NCBI GenBank assembly: GCA_028818375.1
Contig: JAPPOB010000007.1
Location: 1-64,000 of the forward strand
DNA: 64,000 nt
Direction of reading: 5' to 3'
Origin: Anaerolineaceae bacterium
GTDB taxonomy: Bacteria; Chloroflexota; Anaerolineae; Aggregatilineales; Phototrophicaceae
Every line of letters starts with the position of its first letter. Positions within the stretch are counted from its first letter, which is position 1. Made by a program: the position numbers and the translations under genes. This document shows positions 17,747-26,559 of the stretch, in pieces. Below the pieces are notes generated by a model that ran no database searches, was not told the DNA's origin, and saw only the letters and a list, made by a program, of their open reading frames with translations.

Positions 17747-18748
17747 CTAAACGAGGCGCGGCATCACCTCGTCGGCGAAGCGACGAATGGCTTCTTCGGA
17801 CTCGCGGATGTCCGGCGCGTTGACGAGGATGCCAATTTCATTGATCCCCTGCCCGATCGCCCGCTGCAGCTGGTCCGCGACTTCGTCCGCGTTGCCGATG
17901 GCCATCAGGCGCCTGACCAGCGCGTCGGAGACAAGGTGAGCAGCGCCCTCGCTACCGCGCTCCACGTAGACCGCCTTCAGGTCATCGCGAAAACGGTCGC
18001 CCAGGCGCAGGGCTTCGAAGACACCCGGCGGCGCCCCGGCCAGAACGTGGGCGGCCATGGGGCGCGAGTGATCGAGCCAGCGCGGGGCGTCTTCGGTGAT
18101 GTGACAGGTGATCCAGATCATGCGACCGATGTCATCAAGGTTGCGGCCGCTCCTTGCCGCCCCTGCCGCCACCTGCCCCAGCGACCAGGCCAGCGCCTCT
18201 TCATCCAGCAGGGCGCCGATGACCGCGCAATCGGCCAGTTCGCCCGCCACCTGCAGCACCAGCGGGCCGCGCGCCGCCAGGTAAAGCGGCACATCCGGAT
18301 GCGGCGCCATCTCCAGTTCGACGCCATCGGCGACGAAGCAGTCGCCGCGATGATTCAGATAGTCACCGCGCAAGAGCCGACGGCACAGGACCAGCGCCTC
18401 GCGGCAATGGGCTGCCGGCCGCTCCTGTTCGCCCCCGAGCGGCAGGATCAGTTCGCGGCGGTTACCGGCGCCATAGCCGAGCGCCACCCGACCTGGACAA
18501 TGGTCGTCCAGCGTGGCGGCGGCGCGCGCGACCTGCACCGGATGGCGCGTGTAGGGGTTGGCGACGCCGATCACCAGTTCGATGCGTTCGGTCTGGCCGG
18601 CGACGACGGCGAGGGTCACGAAGGGGTCCGGGAAGAAGGTCTGGTCGGGGATCCAGGCCGCGTCGTAACCGAGGCGCTCGCCCAGCTGCACGAGCCGCGT
18701 GAAGTTGGTGACGGGCGCTTTGGGTTTGGCGCCAAAGATGAATTTCAT
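17747..18748 (-). CDS. LLM-class flavin/F420-dependent oxidoreductase (paralogue B)
   Basis: A 333-residue luciferase-like enzyme. LGERLGYDAAWIPDQTF, GVANPYTRHP and LGYGAGNRREL match the gene at 13028 nearly block for block. The ATG at 18748 overlaps the stop of the preceding permease (ATGA), making it the last gene of the ABC importer operon. That coupling argues that the transported compound is its substrate or a close precursor. The long open frame upstream of this ATG is only the permease sequence read in another frame. Confidence 0.82.
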   Translation of the reverse strand: MKFIFGAKPKAPVTNFTRLVQLGERLGYDAAWIPDQTFFPDPFVTLAVVAGQTERIELVIGVANPYTRHPVQVARAAATLDDHCPGRVALGYGAGNRRELILPLGGEQERPAAHCREALVLCRRLLRGDYLNHRGDCFVADGVELEMAPHPDVPLYLAARGPLVLQVAGELADCAVIGALLDEEALAWSLGQVAAGAARSGRNLDDIGRMIWITCHITEDAPRWLDHSRPMAAHVLAGAPPGVFEALRLGDRFRDDLKAVYVERGSEGAAHLVSDALVRRLMAIGNADEVADQLQRAIGQGINEIGILVNAPDIRESEEAIRRFADEVMPRLV

Positions 18749-19698
18749 GCTTGGTCCGTCCCCCGCAGTCGTGGGTCCAGCGCATCGCGCAGGCCGTCGC
18801 CGAGCAGATTGATGCACATCACGGTGATGAAGATCGCCAGGCCGGGGAAGACGGTCATCCACCATTGGCCCGAACGGATGTAATTGCGGCCCAGACTGAG
18901 CATCGCGCCCCATTCCGGATGGGGAATCTGCGCGCCCAGGCCGAGAAAGCTCAAACCGGCGGCGATTTGAATCGCGCTGGCGACGCGCAGGGTGCCCACC
19001 ACGATCACGGAGGAGACCACATTCGGCAAAATGTGCTGCCACATGATATGCCAGTGCGACGCGCCCATCGCGCGCGAGCTTTCGACGTAAATCTTGTTCT
19101 TCTCCACCAGGGTATCGCCGCGCACCAGGCGCGCGAAGGCCGGCATGCTGGCGATGCTCACCGCCAGCATCGCGTTCTGCAGCCCCGCTCCCAGAATCGT
19201 CACCACGACGATGGCCATCAGTATCGCCGGCAGCGTCAGCATGATGTCGAGGAACCGGCTGATGACGTCATCGATTCCGCCGCCGAAATAGCCGGCCATC
19301 AGGCCCAGCGCCAGACCGATGCTGATCGCCGCGCTGATGGAGACCACCCCGACGCTGATGGTCGTGCGTCCGCCGTGCAAAACGCGCGAAAACACGTCGC
19401 GCCGCAGATCGTCCGTGCCCATCCAGTGCTCCGCGTTGGGCGGCACGAGCAAATCGGCGCCGTCCCTGCTCTGCTCCAGGGGGTCAAAGGGGGAAATGGA
19501 GTCCGCCAGCATCGTCAATGCGATGATGATCAGCAGGATGGCGCCGCCCAGCAGGGCCGCCTTGTCCTGGCGCAACTGGCGACGGACGAAGAACCACTGG
19601 TTCTGCGATTGCCCGGCGCCCGCGTTGTTTTCAGGCAGGGTCTTGATGGCCGCCGGCGCGGCAGCCGGCTGTCCCCCGGCAGGGCTGCGCTCAGGCAT
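18745..19698 (-). CDS. Peptide/nickel-type ABC transporter permease, DppC-like
   Basis: A 317-residue inner-membrane permease. A proline/alanine-rich cytoplasmic N-terminus is followed by the DppC-type start (RRQLRQDKAALLGGAILL), the periplasmic PFDPLEQSRDG loop and six membrane segments. The EAA-type coupling region reads ESSRAMGASHWHIMWQHILPN. It overlaps the DppB-like gene by 8 bases and the LLM gene by 4. With the gene at 19691 and the binding protein at 20799 it forms an importer for short peptides or similar small nitrogenous solutes. No ATPase gene lies in this operon, so the ATPases must be shared. Confidence 0.88.
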   Translation of the reverse strand: MPERSPAGGQPAAAPAAIKTLPENNAGAGQSQNQWFFVRRQLRQDKAALLGGAILLIIIALTMLADSISPFDPLEQSRDGADLLVPPNAEHWMGTDDLRRDVFSRVLHGGRTTISVGVVSISAAISIGLALGLMAGYFGGGIDDVISRFLDIMLTLPAILMAIVVVTILGAGLQNAMLAVSIASMPAFARLVRGDTLVEKNKIYVESSRAMGASHWHIMWQHILPNVVSSVIVVGTLRVASAIQIAAGLSFLGLGAQIPHPEWGAMLSLGRNYIRSGQWWMTVFPGLAIFITVMCINLLGDGLRDALDPRLRGTDQA

Positions 19699-20683
19699 AG
19701 CGGATGCGCGGGTCCACGGCGGTGTACAGCATGTCCACGCCGAAATTGATGAGCACGAAGACTGTGGCCGAAAAGAGTGTCACGCCCTGCACCAGCGGGA
19801 AATCGCGGTTGATGATCGCCGTGACCACCTCGCGTCCCAGGCCGGGGAAGACGAACACCGTTTCCACGATCACGGCGCCGCCCAGCAGATAACCGAATTG
19901 CAGGCCGAGGATCGTCAACACGGGGATGAAGGCATTGCGCAGCACGTGGGCCGTCAGCACCCACGCCTCGCGCACGCCCTTGGCGCGCGCCGTGCGCACG
20001 TAGTCTTCCCCCAGCACGTTCAACATGCTGGAGCGGGTCAGGCGCGCGATAATCGCCACCGTCGGCGCCGCCAGCGTGATCGTGGGCAGAATCAGCGTGA
20101 TAAAGCCACGATCGCCGACGAAGGGCCGCACCCAGCGCAGTTCCACGCCGAAGACGTACATCAACATCAGGCCGAGCCAGAAGGGCGGGATCGACACGCC
20201 CACCAGCGCGCCCAGCATCGTCACGTAGTCGTGGAGCGTTTCGCGTCGAATCGCGGCGACGATGCCGGCCAGAATCCCGACGGGCAGCGCCAGCAGCATC
20301 GCCGCCACCGTCAACTTGAGGGTCGCGGGAAAGCGGTCGGCGATGATGTCAATCACCTGGGCGCGCTTGAAAATGGAGCGGCCGAAATCCCCGCGCAGGA
20401 TGCCGCGGCGCGTGCCCCGGGAATCCGGCAGTTCATCGCCGTCGGTATCCACCTGCACATAATCGTTGCCGATCAGCCAGAACAGGTATTGTTCCGGCAG
20501 GGGGCGGTCCAGCCCCAGGTTGCGGCGCATCTCCTCGATGGCGCCGGGGCCGGATTTCACCTCATGCAGCATAATCGCCACGGGATCGCCCGGCACCAGG
20601 TGAATCATGGCGAAGATCAACACGCTGACGCCCAGCAGGATCACGATGGAGGCCAGCAAGCGACGGATGAGGTAGGCGGTCAC
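19691..20683 (-). CDS. Peptide/nickel-type ABC transporter permease, DppB-like
   Basis: A 330-residue inner-membrane permease. The start is the GTG at 20683; the protein opens MTAYLIRRLLASIVILLGVS and has HLVPGDPVAIML, both standard for DppB/OppB. The EAA-type loop reads DYVRTARAKGVREAWVLTAH. The periplasmic loop after the first membrane segment carries an insertion with DTDGDELPDSRG, an acidic stretch like calcium-binding type 3 repeats. It is separated from the upstream binding-protein gene by a 115-base region with a stable stem-loop. Confidence 0.88.
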   Translation of the reverse strand: MTAYLIRRLLASIVILLGVSVLIFAMIHLVPGDPVAIMLHEVKSGPGAIEEMRRNLGLDRPLPEQYLFWLIGNDYVQVDTDGDELPDSRGTRRGILRGDFGRSIFKRAQVIDIIADRFPATLKLTVAAMLLALPVGILAGIVAAIRRETLHDYVTMLGALVGVSIPPFWLGLMLMYVFGVELRWVRPFVGDRGFITLILPTITLAAPTVAIIARLTRSSMLNVLGEDYVRTARAKGVREAWVLTAHVLRNAFIPVLTILGLQFGYLLGGAVIVETVFVFPGLGREVVTAIINRDFPLVQGVTLFSATVFVLINFGVDMLYTAVDPRIRYA

Positions 20684-20728
20684 GCCACGAGGCTCCTGTA
20701 TTGCCTAGCGACGGGAGTGGAGCAACAG

Positions 20729-20765
20729 GCCCGACCCGGATGCCACATGAGCGTCCGGGCCGGGC
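20729..20765 (-). promoter_or_regulatory. Intergenic stem-loop between binding-protein and permease genes
   Basis: GCCCGACCCGGA (20729-20740) pairs with TCCGGGCCGGGC (20754-20765): 12 positions with one mismatch or G-U pair and a 13-base loop. There is no U-run. In ABC operons such a hairpin after the binding-protein gene commonly protects that mRNA or attenuates transcription so that binding protein exceeds permease. Confidence 0.55.
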
Positions 20766-20798
20766 TCCTCTCAGGGTGAAGGCAGGGCCTCTACAGGC

Positions 20799-22391
20799 TT
20801 AAGAGAGCCAGGTGTCATAGAAGTCGAAGAAGCCCTGCGCGTTGGTGCGGAAGTTTTGCACGCGTGAGTTGACCACGAAGGCGTTCTCGATCACGTAGAA
20901 GGGGACGTAGGGCATCTGGTCCAGCATGATCTCCTGAATCCGGTGGTAAATCGCCGCCCGCGCCTCCAGGTCCAGCGTGCGTCGGCCCTCCTCGATGAGA
21001 CCGTCCACCTCCGCGTTATTGAAGCGCGCGGTATTCCAGGCGGCGTCAATCGACGACGAGTGCGCGATGATGTTGAACACGTCCGGGTCCGTGGCGGGGA
21101 AGAGCATGCCGGAGAGTTCCCACTTGCCGGCGCGCATGTCGGCCAGGTAAGCGCCGATTTCTTCCGTCTCCACCGTGATTTCGATGCCCAGTTGCGTCAG
21201 GTCATTGACGACGATCTGGCCATACTGGTCAAAGGGGAAGCCCGGGCTGATGCCGTAGGTGATGCTGAAGGCCTGGCCGTCCCTGTCGAGGATGCCGTCG
21301 CCATCGGCATCGCCCCAGCCGGCTTCCGCCAGCAGCGACGCCGCCATGTCAAGGTCGTAGCCGGGCCACTGGTCCATACCCTCGCTCCAGTAGCCGAAAA
21401 GGCCGGGCGTCAGGATGGCTTGCGGCACCGCGCCGATGCTACCGAACACCTCGTCCAGGATGCGCTGGCGGTCCACCGCCCAGGCGACGGCGCGGCGGGT
21501 GGCCGCGTCATCGAAGGGGAAGCGTTCCGTATTCAGCACCAGGATGCGCGGCACACCGGTGCGCGCCGCGGTGGGCACGTAGAAGTCCGGATCGTCCTGG
21601 AAGAAAGGCAGCTGACTCGCCAGCGGACTGTAGATGACGTCGACCTCAAAGGTTTCCACCAGCGCCATGCGCGTGCTGTCCTCGCCGACGTGCAGGGCGA
21701 TCAGCTCTTCCAGGTAGGCCGGGCCCTGATGATCGTAGTAATCAGGCGCCCAGTTGTAGTCCTCGTTGCGCGCCATCACCACCTCTTCATCCGGCATGGT
21801 GCTGACGAAGCGGAAGGGGCCGGTGCCCACGGGGTTCAGGCCGTAGTCCTCGCCATGCTCCGCCACGGCCGCCGGCGAAACGGGCGCAAGGCCGATCTGC
21901 GTCAGCGAATCGAGGTAGGGGGCGAAGGGTTCCTTGAGGGTCATCACGACGGTGTAGTCATCCGGCGTCTCAATGGTCTCGACCGGCCCGACGATCGCAG
22001 CCGCCCAGGGAGAAGCCAGTTCGGGATCGCTGATGCGCTCGAAGGAGAAGCGGACCGCATCCGCGTTGAAGGGCGTGCCGTCATGGAACGTGACGCCCTG
22101 GCGCAGGTTCAGGGTGATAACCGTGCCGTCGTCGCTGAAGGAGAAGGACTCCGCCAGCCCCGGTCCGATGTCGCCGGTTGTCGGGTGTTTCCGCAGCAGC
22201 GGATCATAGATGAACTGCATGATGTTGCGGCCGAAGGTGTTGGTGTTGGCCGCCGGGTCCAGAACGCCCCATTCCGAGGAGAACACCACCGACAGGGAGC
22301 CCCCGGACATCGGTTCCTGCGCCCCGACCGACCCCGCAAACAGGAGCAACAGCAGGCTCAGTAACAAGGCAAAACGAGTGCGACTTCTCAT
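20799..22391 (-). CDS. Family 5 extracellular solute-binding protein (peptide/nickel ABC importer)
   Basis: A 530-residue exported protein. The ATG at 22391 follows GGAGGAAAGATA, and the first 24 residues form a signal peptide ending in VGAQ. The mature part has SBP family 5 hallmarks: DPAANTNTFG, LAESFSFSDDGTVITLNLRQGVTFHDG and DADGDGILDRDG. No lipobox cysteine is visible. Family 5 proteins bind peptides, opines, nickel or other small solutes. The operon with DppB/DppC-like permeases and an oxidoreductase points to a catabolic substrate. A 212-base region separates it from the divergent glycosyltransferase gene. Confidence 0.9.
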   Translation of the reverse strand: MRSRTRFALLLSLLLLLFAGSVGAQEPMSGGSLSVVFSSEWGVLDPAANTNTFGRNIMQFIYDPLLRKHPTTGDIGPGLAESFSFSDDGTVITLNLRQGVTFHDGTPFNADAVRFSFERISDPELASPWAAAIVGPVETIETPDDYTVVMTLKEPFAPYLDSLTQIGLAPVSPAAVAEHGEDYGLNPVGTGPFRFVSTMPDEEVVMARNEDYNWAPDYYDHQGPAYLEELIALHVGEDSTRMALVETFEVDVIYSPLASQLPFFQDDPDFYVPTAARTGVPRILVLNTERFPFDDAATRRAVAWAVDRQRILDEVFGSIGAVPQAILTPGLFGYWSEGMDQWPGYDLDMAASLLAEAGWGDADGDGILDRDGQAFSITYGISPGFPFDQYGQIVVNDLTQLGIEITVETEEIGAYLADMRAGKWELSGMLFPATDPDVFNIIAHSSSIDAAWNTARFNNAEVDGLIEEGRRTLDLEARAAIYHRIQEIMLDQMPYVPFYVIENAFVVNSRVQNFRTNAQGFFDFYDTWLS

Positions 22392-22603
22392 TATCTTTCC
22401 TCCACAAGCCGTCTTTACGAAGCTTCCCGCGAGGGATAACCTGCAGGATTGTAACGCAAGGCCACAACGCCGGCCACACACCTGGCCACCCGCCCGGCAC
22501 AGGCCCCGCTTCCCGCCAACCGCCTGCGGCCGGCCACGACCCTGTCCGGCCTCCGCCTGCGTGCTACAATGCCCGCCATGCAGGACCCCGTCACGCAGCC
22601 CGC

Positions 22604-23812
22604 ATGAAACTGCTCGTCGTCCCGGCCTCGCTCGATCTGCGTCAGCCCTTCAGCGCGACGCCGGCCTGGTGGCAGCTGCTCAAGGCATTGCACGAGGAGG
22701 GCGCCGAACTCGTCGCCAGCCCTTGGCAGGGCCCACCCATCGAAACGCTCTGGTGGCGCGCCGGGAGCAACCCGGCCAAATGGCAGGGCGACGCCTGGCT
22801 GGGCGCCCGCAAACTCTGGCGCCGCGTGATCGGTACGCCGCCGCCGGTGCAACTGGACGAATACGACGCGCCGCCCGCCAGACTGATGCGCGAGGCCTGG
22901 TCCGAAAAGCTGCTGCGCTACGTCTCCCGCGCCACCATCGCGCCGCTGTGGTACGCGCATCTGAAGAGCACGCTGCGGGAACAACCGGACATCAATGCCC
23001 TGCTCTTCCTGACCCTGCCGCTCAACCAGTTGACCGGCGTGCCGCGCGAGCTGTCGCGCGAGTTTGACGTCCCGATCTTTTTCTACGACGGCGACGTGCC
23101 CGCCAGCCTGCCGCAGATGGCCGGCTTCGCCAGCGGCTTCCGCATCTACCAGGGCGCGCAGCCGGAAGAATACACGGCCTTCATCTGCAACAGCCTGGCC
23201 GGCGCCGCCGAACTGCGCAATCTGGGCGCGAAGGCTGCCTACACCGTCTACTACGGCGTCGACGAGACGGTTTTCAGCCCGGCGCAGGTAACGACGCAGG
23301 ACATCGACTTCTTCTTCTACGGCCATGGCCGCGAGTACCGCTCACTGTGGATCGACGACATGATCGCGCGGCCGGCGGTGGCCCTGCCCGACGCGCGCTT
23401 CGCCGTGCGCGGCACCGGGCTCGGCGAGCTCGGGCCGACGCAACAACTCCCCTACCTCAGCTTCAGCAAGCTGCGCGAGTACGTGGGGCGCAGCCGCGTC
23501 AACCTCTGCATCACGCGCCGCGCGCACGCCAGCGTCTACGGCTCCTCCAGCTCGCGTCCCTTCGAACTGGCGGGTATGGGCGCCTGCATCGTGGCCAGCC
23601 CCTACGAGGGCCTTGAGCTGTGGTTCGAGCCGGAGCGGGAGATCATCGTGGTGCATTCGTATGAGGAGGCGCTGGAGCGTTACCGCTGGTTGCTGGAACA
23701 CGACAGTGAGCGCCGGCGCATGGGCGAGGCGGCGAGGCGGCGCGTGCTCTCCGAACACACCATGCGTCACCGCGCCCGCCAGCTGCTGGGCATCATGCGC
23801 GGGCATATGTAG
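22604..23812 (+). CDS. CgeB-like family 1 glycosyltransferase
   Basis: A 402-residue protein. The C-terminal half matches the Glyco_trans_1_2/CgeB type: SSSSRPFELAGMGACIV, then EREIIVVHSYEEALERYRWLL and a terminal helical RRRVLSEHTMRHRA block. The Glu in the RPFELAGMG loop is the usual nucleotide-sugar contact of GT-B enzymes. The N-terminal half is poorly conserved and has no signal peptide, so it acts in the cytoplasm, perhaps on a surface glycan. TACAAT at 22565-22570 is a possible -10 box. It is monocistronic. Confidence 0.7.
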   Translation: MKLLVVPASLDLRQPFSATPAWWQLLKALHEEGAELVASPWQGPPIETLWWRAGSNPAKWQGDAWLGARKLWRRVIGTPPPVQLDEYDAPPARLMREAWSEKLLRYVSRATIAPLWYAHLKSTLREQPDINALLFLTLPLNQLTGVPRELSREFDVPIFFYDGDVPASLPQMAGFASGFRIYQGAQPEEYTAFICNSLAGAAELRNLGAKAAYTVYYGVDETVFSPAQVTTQDIDFFFYGHGREYRSLWIDDMIARPAVALPDARFAVRGTGLGELGPTQQLPYLSFSKLREYVGRSRVNLCITRRAHASVYGSSSSRPFELAGMGACIVASPYEGLELWFEPEREIIVVHSYEEALERYRWLLEHDSERRRMGEAARRRVLSEHTMRHRARQLLGIMRGHM

Positions 23813-23832
23813 GGAAACGTTAAGGCTTCCTG

Positions 23833-23838
23833 TATAAT
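23833..23838 (+). promoter_or_regulatory. Consensus -10 box upstream of the GHKL ATPase gene
   Basis: An exact TATAAT 80 bases before the GTG at 23918. No convincing -35 hexamer is seen at the usual distance. It lies just after the end of the GC-rich glycosyltransferase gene, where base composition changes sharply. Confidence 0.4.
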
Positions 23839-23917
23839 GCTCGTCGTTTAAAGGGAAGTGCAATCGAAACATCAGTAGCTGTTTTGACTAAGTCAAGCAC
23901 TCGTTGGAGCGAAAACA

Positions 23918-26335
23918 GTGGACGCTGAACAACTTTTCTTGGAGTTGTGGAGTTGCAAGAACGAAGAACAGGTTGACAAACTCATATCCACTCTGCCGGC
24001 ATTGAAGGATGCAACGAATTGGAAAGCACTGGGCGGGCAGGAAGGCAATCTAGGTGTAGTCGAAAACCAACAGTCAAAGCCAGCCGCTGCATTAGTCGAA
24101 AAAATCGTCAATTCGATCGATGCCATCCTCATGCGCAAGTGTCTTGAATCGGGCACAGACCCGACGTCAAGTGATGCGCCCGAATCTGTCGAAAAGGCTA
24201 TAGAGAGGTTCTTCCCAGCACATAAATATTGGGATCGTGGACCAAAGCGTGTAGAGCAAGCGCGCGACATCCAGGTACTGGCCGATAGCGAGGAGGGTGA
24301 TACGAGAAATACATCAATCATCATTTACGACGCCGGTGAAGGTCAGCACCCAAGAGACTTCGAGCGTACATTTTGTTCTTTGTTGAGTGGGAACAAAAAT
24401 GAGATCCCTTTTGTGCAGGGCCGCTATAACATGGGTGGCAGTGGTGCATTGTCGTTTTGTGGCAGAAAGCGCTACCAGTTGATCGGGTCGAGGCGTTTCG
24501 ACAGCGGAGATTTCGGCTTCACACTCGTCCGAAAGCACCCAAGAAGTACAAGGGAGGAACAGACTACGAAAAATTCATGGTATGAATTTTTTGCGCCACT
24601 TGGCAAAGTTCCAAGCTTTCCTGTCTGCACACTTGACTTAGGTTTACACAAGACACAATTCCAAGCCGGAACAATTATCAAACTTTATTCCTATGACACT
24701 AAAGGCAACCGCGAATTGCAGCGAGACATGGGACGCAGTTTAAATGAATATCTCTTTATGCCAGCGTTACCCTATTTCGTCGTGGAAAGTAACAAACGCT
24801 TTCAAACTCACGGACCAAGCATACAATTCGGGCTCAATGACCGATTGGCCAAGCGTGAACACATAGAAACCCACTTTTCTCAGACCATGGAAAACCAGCA
24901 AATGGGCCGAGTTGAAGTCGATGTTTTCGTTTTTAAGTCCAGAATTGGAGAGCGTGACGTTAAGGCAACCAGAGAATTCATCCGCAAAGAGTTTCTCAAA
25001 AATAATATGTCAGTTCTTTTTACCCTAAATGGTCAAGTACACGCACACTACACTTCCGAGTTCATCACACGTCGCCTGAAATTTGATTTGCTAAAGGAGA
25101 ACCTGTTAATCCATGTCAATTGCACCAAAATGAAACCGGGCTTTCGTGAAGAGTTGTTTATGGCCTCTAGAGATCGATTGAAGGACGGCGAAACTTCACA
25201 ATTGTTGCGCGCTCAGTTGGGAGAAGTATTGAAGAATGGGCCATTGAAGGAAATCAATAAACAGCGAAGGGACAATATCGCAGTAACGGCCGGCTCATCA
25301 GACGAGCTTTTGAAACAAATCGGCAACAGTCTGCCTTTTGACAAGGAACTTCGCAAACTCTTTGGTGACGCCATGAAGTTAAATTCGCGACCTGAAAATC
25401 ATCGCCACAAAACGAAACATCAAACAATCCAGCAACAACCTAACTTTAGGCCAGGACGCTATCCTTCCTTTTTTGATCTCGACACACACAAAAAAGGGGA
25501 TTCGGACGTTTACGAGATTCCACGTAACGGTTCTAGAACTTTGTTGTTTGACAGCGATGTTGAGAATGACTATTTCAGTCGTTCTGAAGACCCCGGTGGA
25601 TTGCAACTGGCGGTTATGACTTGGCACGCAAACGACAATGAAGGGGGCAATGAAAGGGGAACGGTAAACGCAATTGGAGAGATTTTGTCAGTGGAGATCC
25701 AGAGTCCACGTGATGGAAAGATTAAAGTCGTTCTGCAACCCGACAAGGCTTTGAAGGTAGGAGATGAAGTCCAGATTCGAGCCAACCTAAGGGAGAGAGG
25801 AAATCCAAACGGCCTCCCCCCAAAAATGTTTTGGGTACGTATCACGGACCCTCACCGGCCATCAAAACCAGCCAAACCACCTAAAATTGAGGATCCTCTG
25901 TCGCTTCCTGAGTTAGGATTGGTTTTCGAAAGTCCCAGTGGAAACGGACACAAGAGCTGGGACGAGCTTTCGGATAACGGCGCTCCGATGGACCATAACA
26001 CAGTGATGTATCCATACTGTAACGAAGATGATGTACTCGAAACAATTTACGTAAATATGGATTGTCAGATATACAAGAAACACCGCTCAAGGTTAAGGAC
26101 AAACGAGCAAATCACCGTTGCAGAGAACAGATACATTACGTCTGTGTATTATCACACGCTCTTTCTCTACACAATTAGCAGGCAGCGTGGCTACGAAAAT
26201 GTCACCAAGCAATACTCAAATGAATCTAACGTTAGACAGGGTCTCGTAGAGTACCTTCAGGACATATTTGCCAGTCACTACGCTCAGTTTCTTTTGGCGT
26301 TTGACCATGGAGCAGTTTTGGACGCACTGGCGTAA
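23918..26335 (+). CDS. GHKL-fold (Hsp90/MutL/MORC-type) ATPase, unknown function
   Basis: An 805-residue protein. The ATP lid signatures are in order: N-box LVEKIVNSIDA (Glu61, Asn65, Asp68), G1 box DAGEG (138-142) and a glycine loop GRYNMGGSG from about 168. This fits a GyrB/Hsp90/MutL/histidine-kinase-like ATPase; there is no phospho-acceptor His domain or HAMP segment, so it is not a sensor kinase. The middle holds long charged regions. About 560-660 looks beta-rich, and the C-terminal 130 residues are helical. The gene is visibly AT-richer than its neighbours and stands alone, like several GHKL proteins tied to phage defence. That link is inference. The start is the GTG at 23918. Confidence 0.65.
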   Translation: MDAEQLFLELWSCKNEEQVDKLISTLPALKDATNWKALGGQEGNLGVVENQQSKPAAALVEKIVNSIDAILMRKCLESGTDPTSSDAPESVEKAIERFFPAHKYWDRGPKRVEQARDIQVLADSEEGDTRNTSIIIYDAGEGQHPRDFERTFCSLLSGNKNEIPFVQGRYNMGGSGALSFCGRKRYQLIGSRRFDSGDFGFTLVRKHPRSTREEQTTKNSWYEFFAPLGKVPSFPVCTLDLGLHKTQFQAGTIIKLYSYDTKGNRELQRDMGRSLNEYLFMPALPYFVVESNKRFQTHGPSIQFGLNDRLAKREHIETHFSQTMENQQMGRVEVDVFVFKSRIGERDVKATREFIRKEFLKNNMSVLFTLNGQVHAHYTSEFITRRLKFDLLKENLLIHVNCTKMKPGFREELFMASRDRLKDGETSQLLRAQLGEVLKNGPLKEINKQRRDNIAVTAGSSDELLKQIGNSLPFDKELRKLFGDAMKLNSRPENHRHKTKHQTIQQQPNFRPGRYPSFFDLDTHKKGDSDVYEIPRNGSRTLLFDSDVENDYFSRSEDPGGLQLAVMTWHANDNEGGNERGTVNAIGEILSVEIQSPRDGKIKVVLQPDKALKVGDEVQIRANLRERGNPNGLPPKMFWVRITDPHRPSKPAKPPKIEDPLSLPELGLVFESPSGNGHKSWDELSDNGAPMDHNTVMYPYCNEDDVLETIYVNMDCQIYKKHRSRLRTNEQITVAENRYITSVYYHTLFLYTISRQRGYENVTKQYSNESNVRQGLVEYLQDIFASHYAQFLLAFDHGAVLDALA

Positions 26336-26375
26336 TTCGATTGAGCCTATCCTGACGTATGTCGGATTCAAGTGA

Positions 26376-26399
26376 GCGGGCTCTTGCATCCAAGCCCGC
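26376..26399 (+). terminator. Hairpin 3' of the GHKL gene
   Basis: GCGGGCT (26376-26382) pairs perfectly with AGCCCGC (26393-26399) across a 10-base loop, 40 bases past the stop. There is no following T-run, so termination is only possible. Confidence 0.35.
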
Positions 26400-26521
26400 A
26401 GCGGTCAGCAAATAACTCACAATTCGAACTGGTAATGCCAATTCAAGGCGCGGCTTTGCTCGCTTGGTGCCAGCAGCCCCCTGCCGTCACATATTCAATT
26501 TGTGTGTGTGAATTGAAACGA

Positions 26522-26552
26522 GGGCGCGCGGGAGCTGGATTCCCGCGCGCCC
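26522..26552 (-). terminator. Strong GC hairpin 3' of the 71-codon gene
   Basis: GGGCGCGCGGGA (26522-26533) pairs perfectly with TCCCGCGCGCCC (26541-26552) with a 7-base loop. On the minus strand it is followed by TCGTTTCAATTC. Immediately beyond is a second inverted repeat, TTCAATT (26494-26500) and AATTGAA (26511-26517), around a TG-repeat loop. The hairpin starts 7 bases after the stop of the small minus-strand gene. Confidence 0.6.
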
Positions 26553-26559
26553 CTTGTGT

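Noticed and set aside
17747..19042. A 431-codon version of the second LLM protein
   Set aside because: The first 98 codons are the permease gene in another frame. The protein begins at MKFIFGAKPK with an ATGA overlap.
20943..22364. Plus-strand frame of 473 codons opposite the binding-protein gene
   Set aside because: Arg/Gly/His-rich shadow. The minus-strand protein has a signal peptide and clear SBP family 5 motifs.
23918..26335. Sensor histidine kinase
   Set aside because: There is no membrane segment, HAMP, PAS or phospho-acceptor His region, and no response regulator beside it. Only the GHKL ATP-binding motifs are shared.
26501..26510. TG dinucleotide repeat as a microsatellite or contingency locus
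   Set aside because: Only five units, and it forms the loop of an inverted repeat rather than lying in a coding or promoter position.
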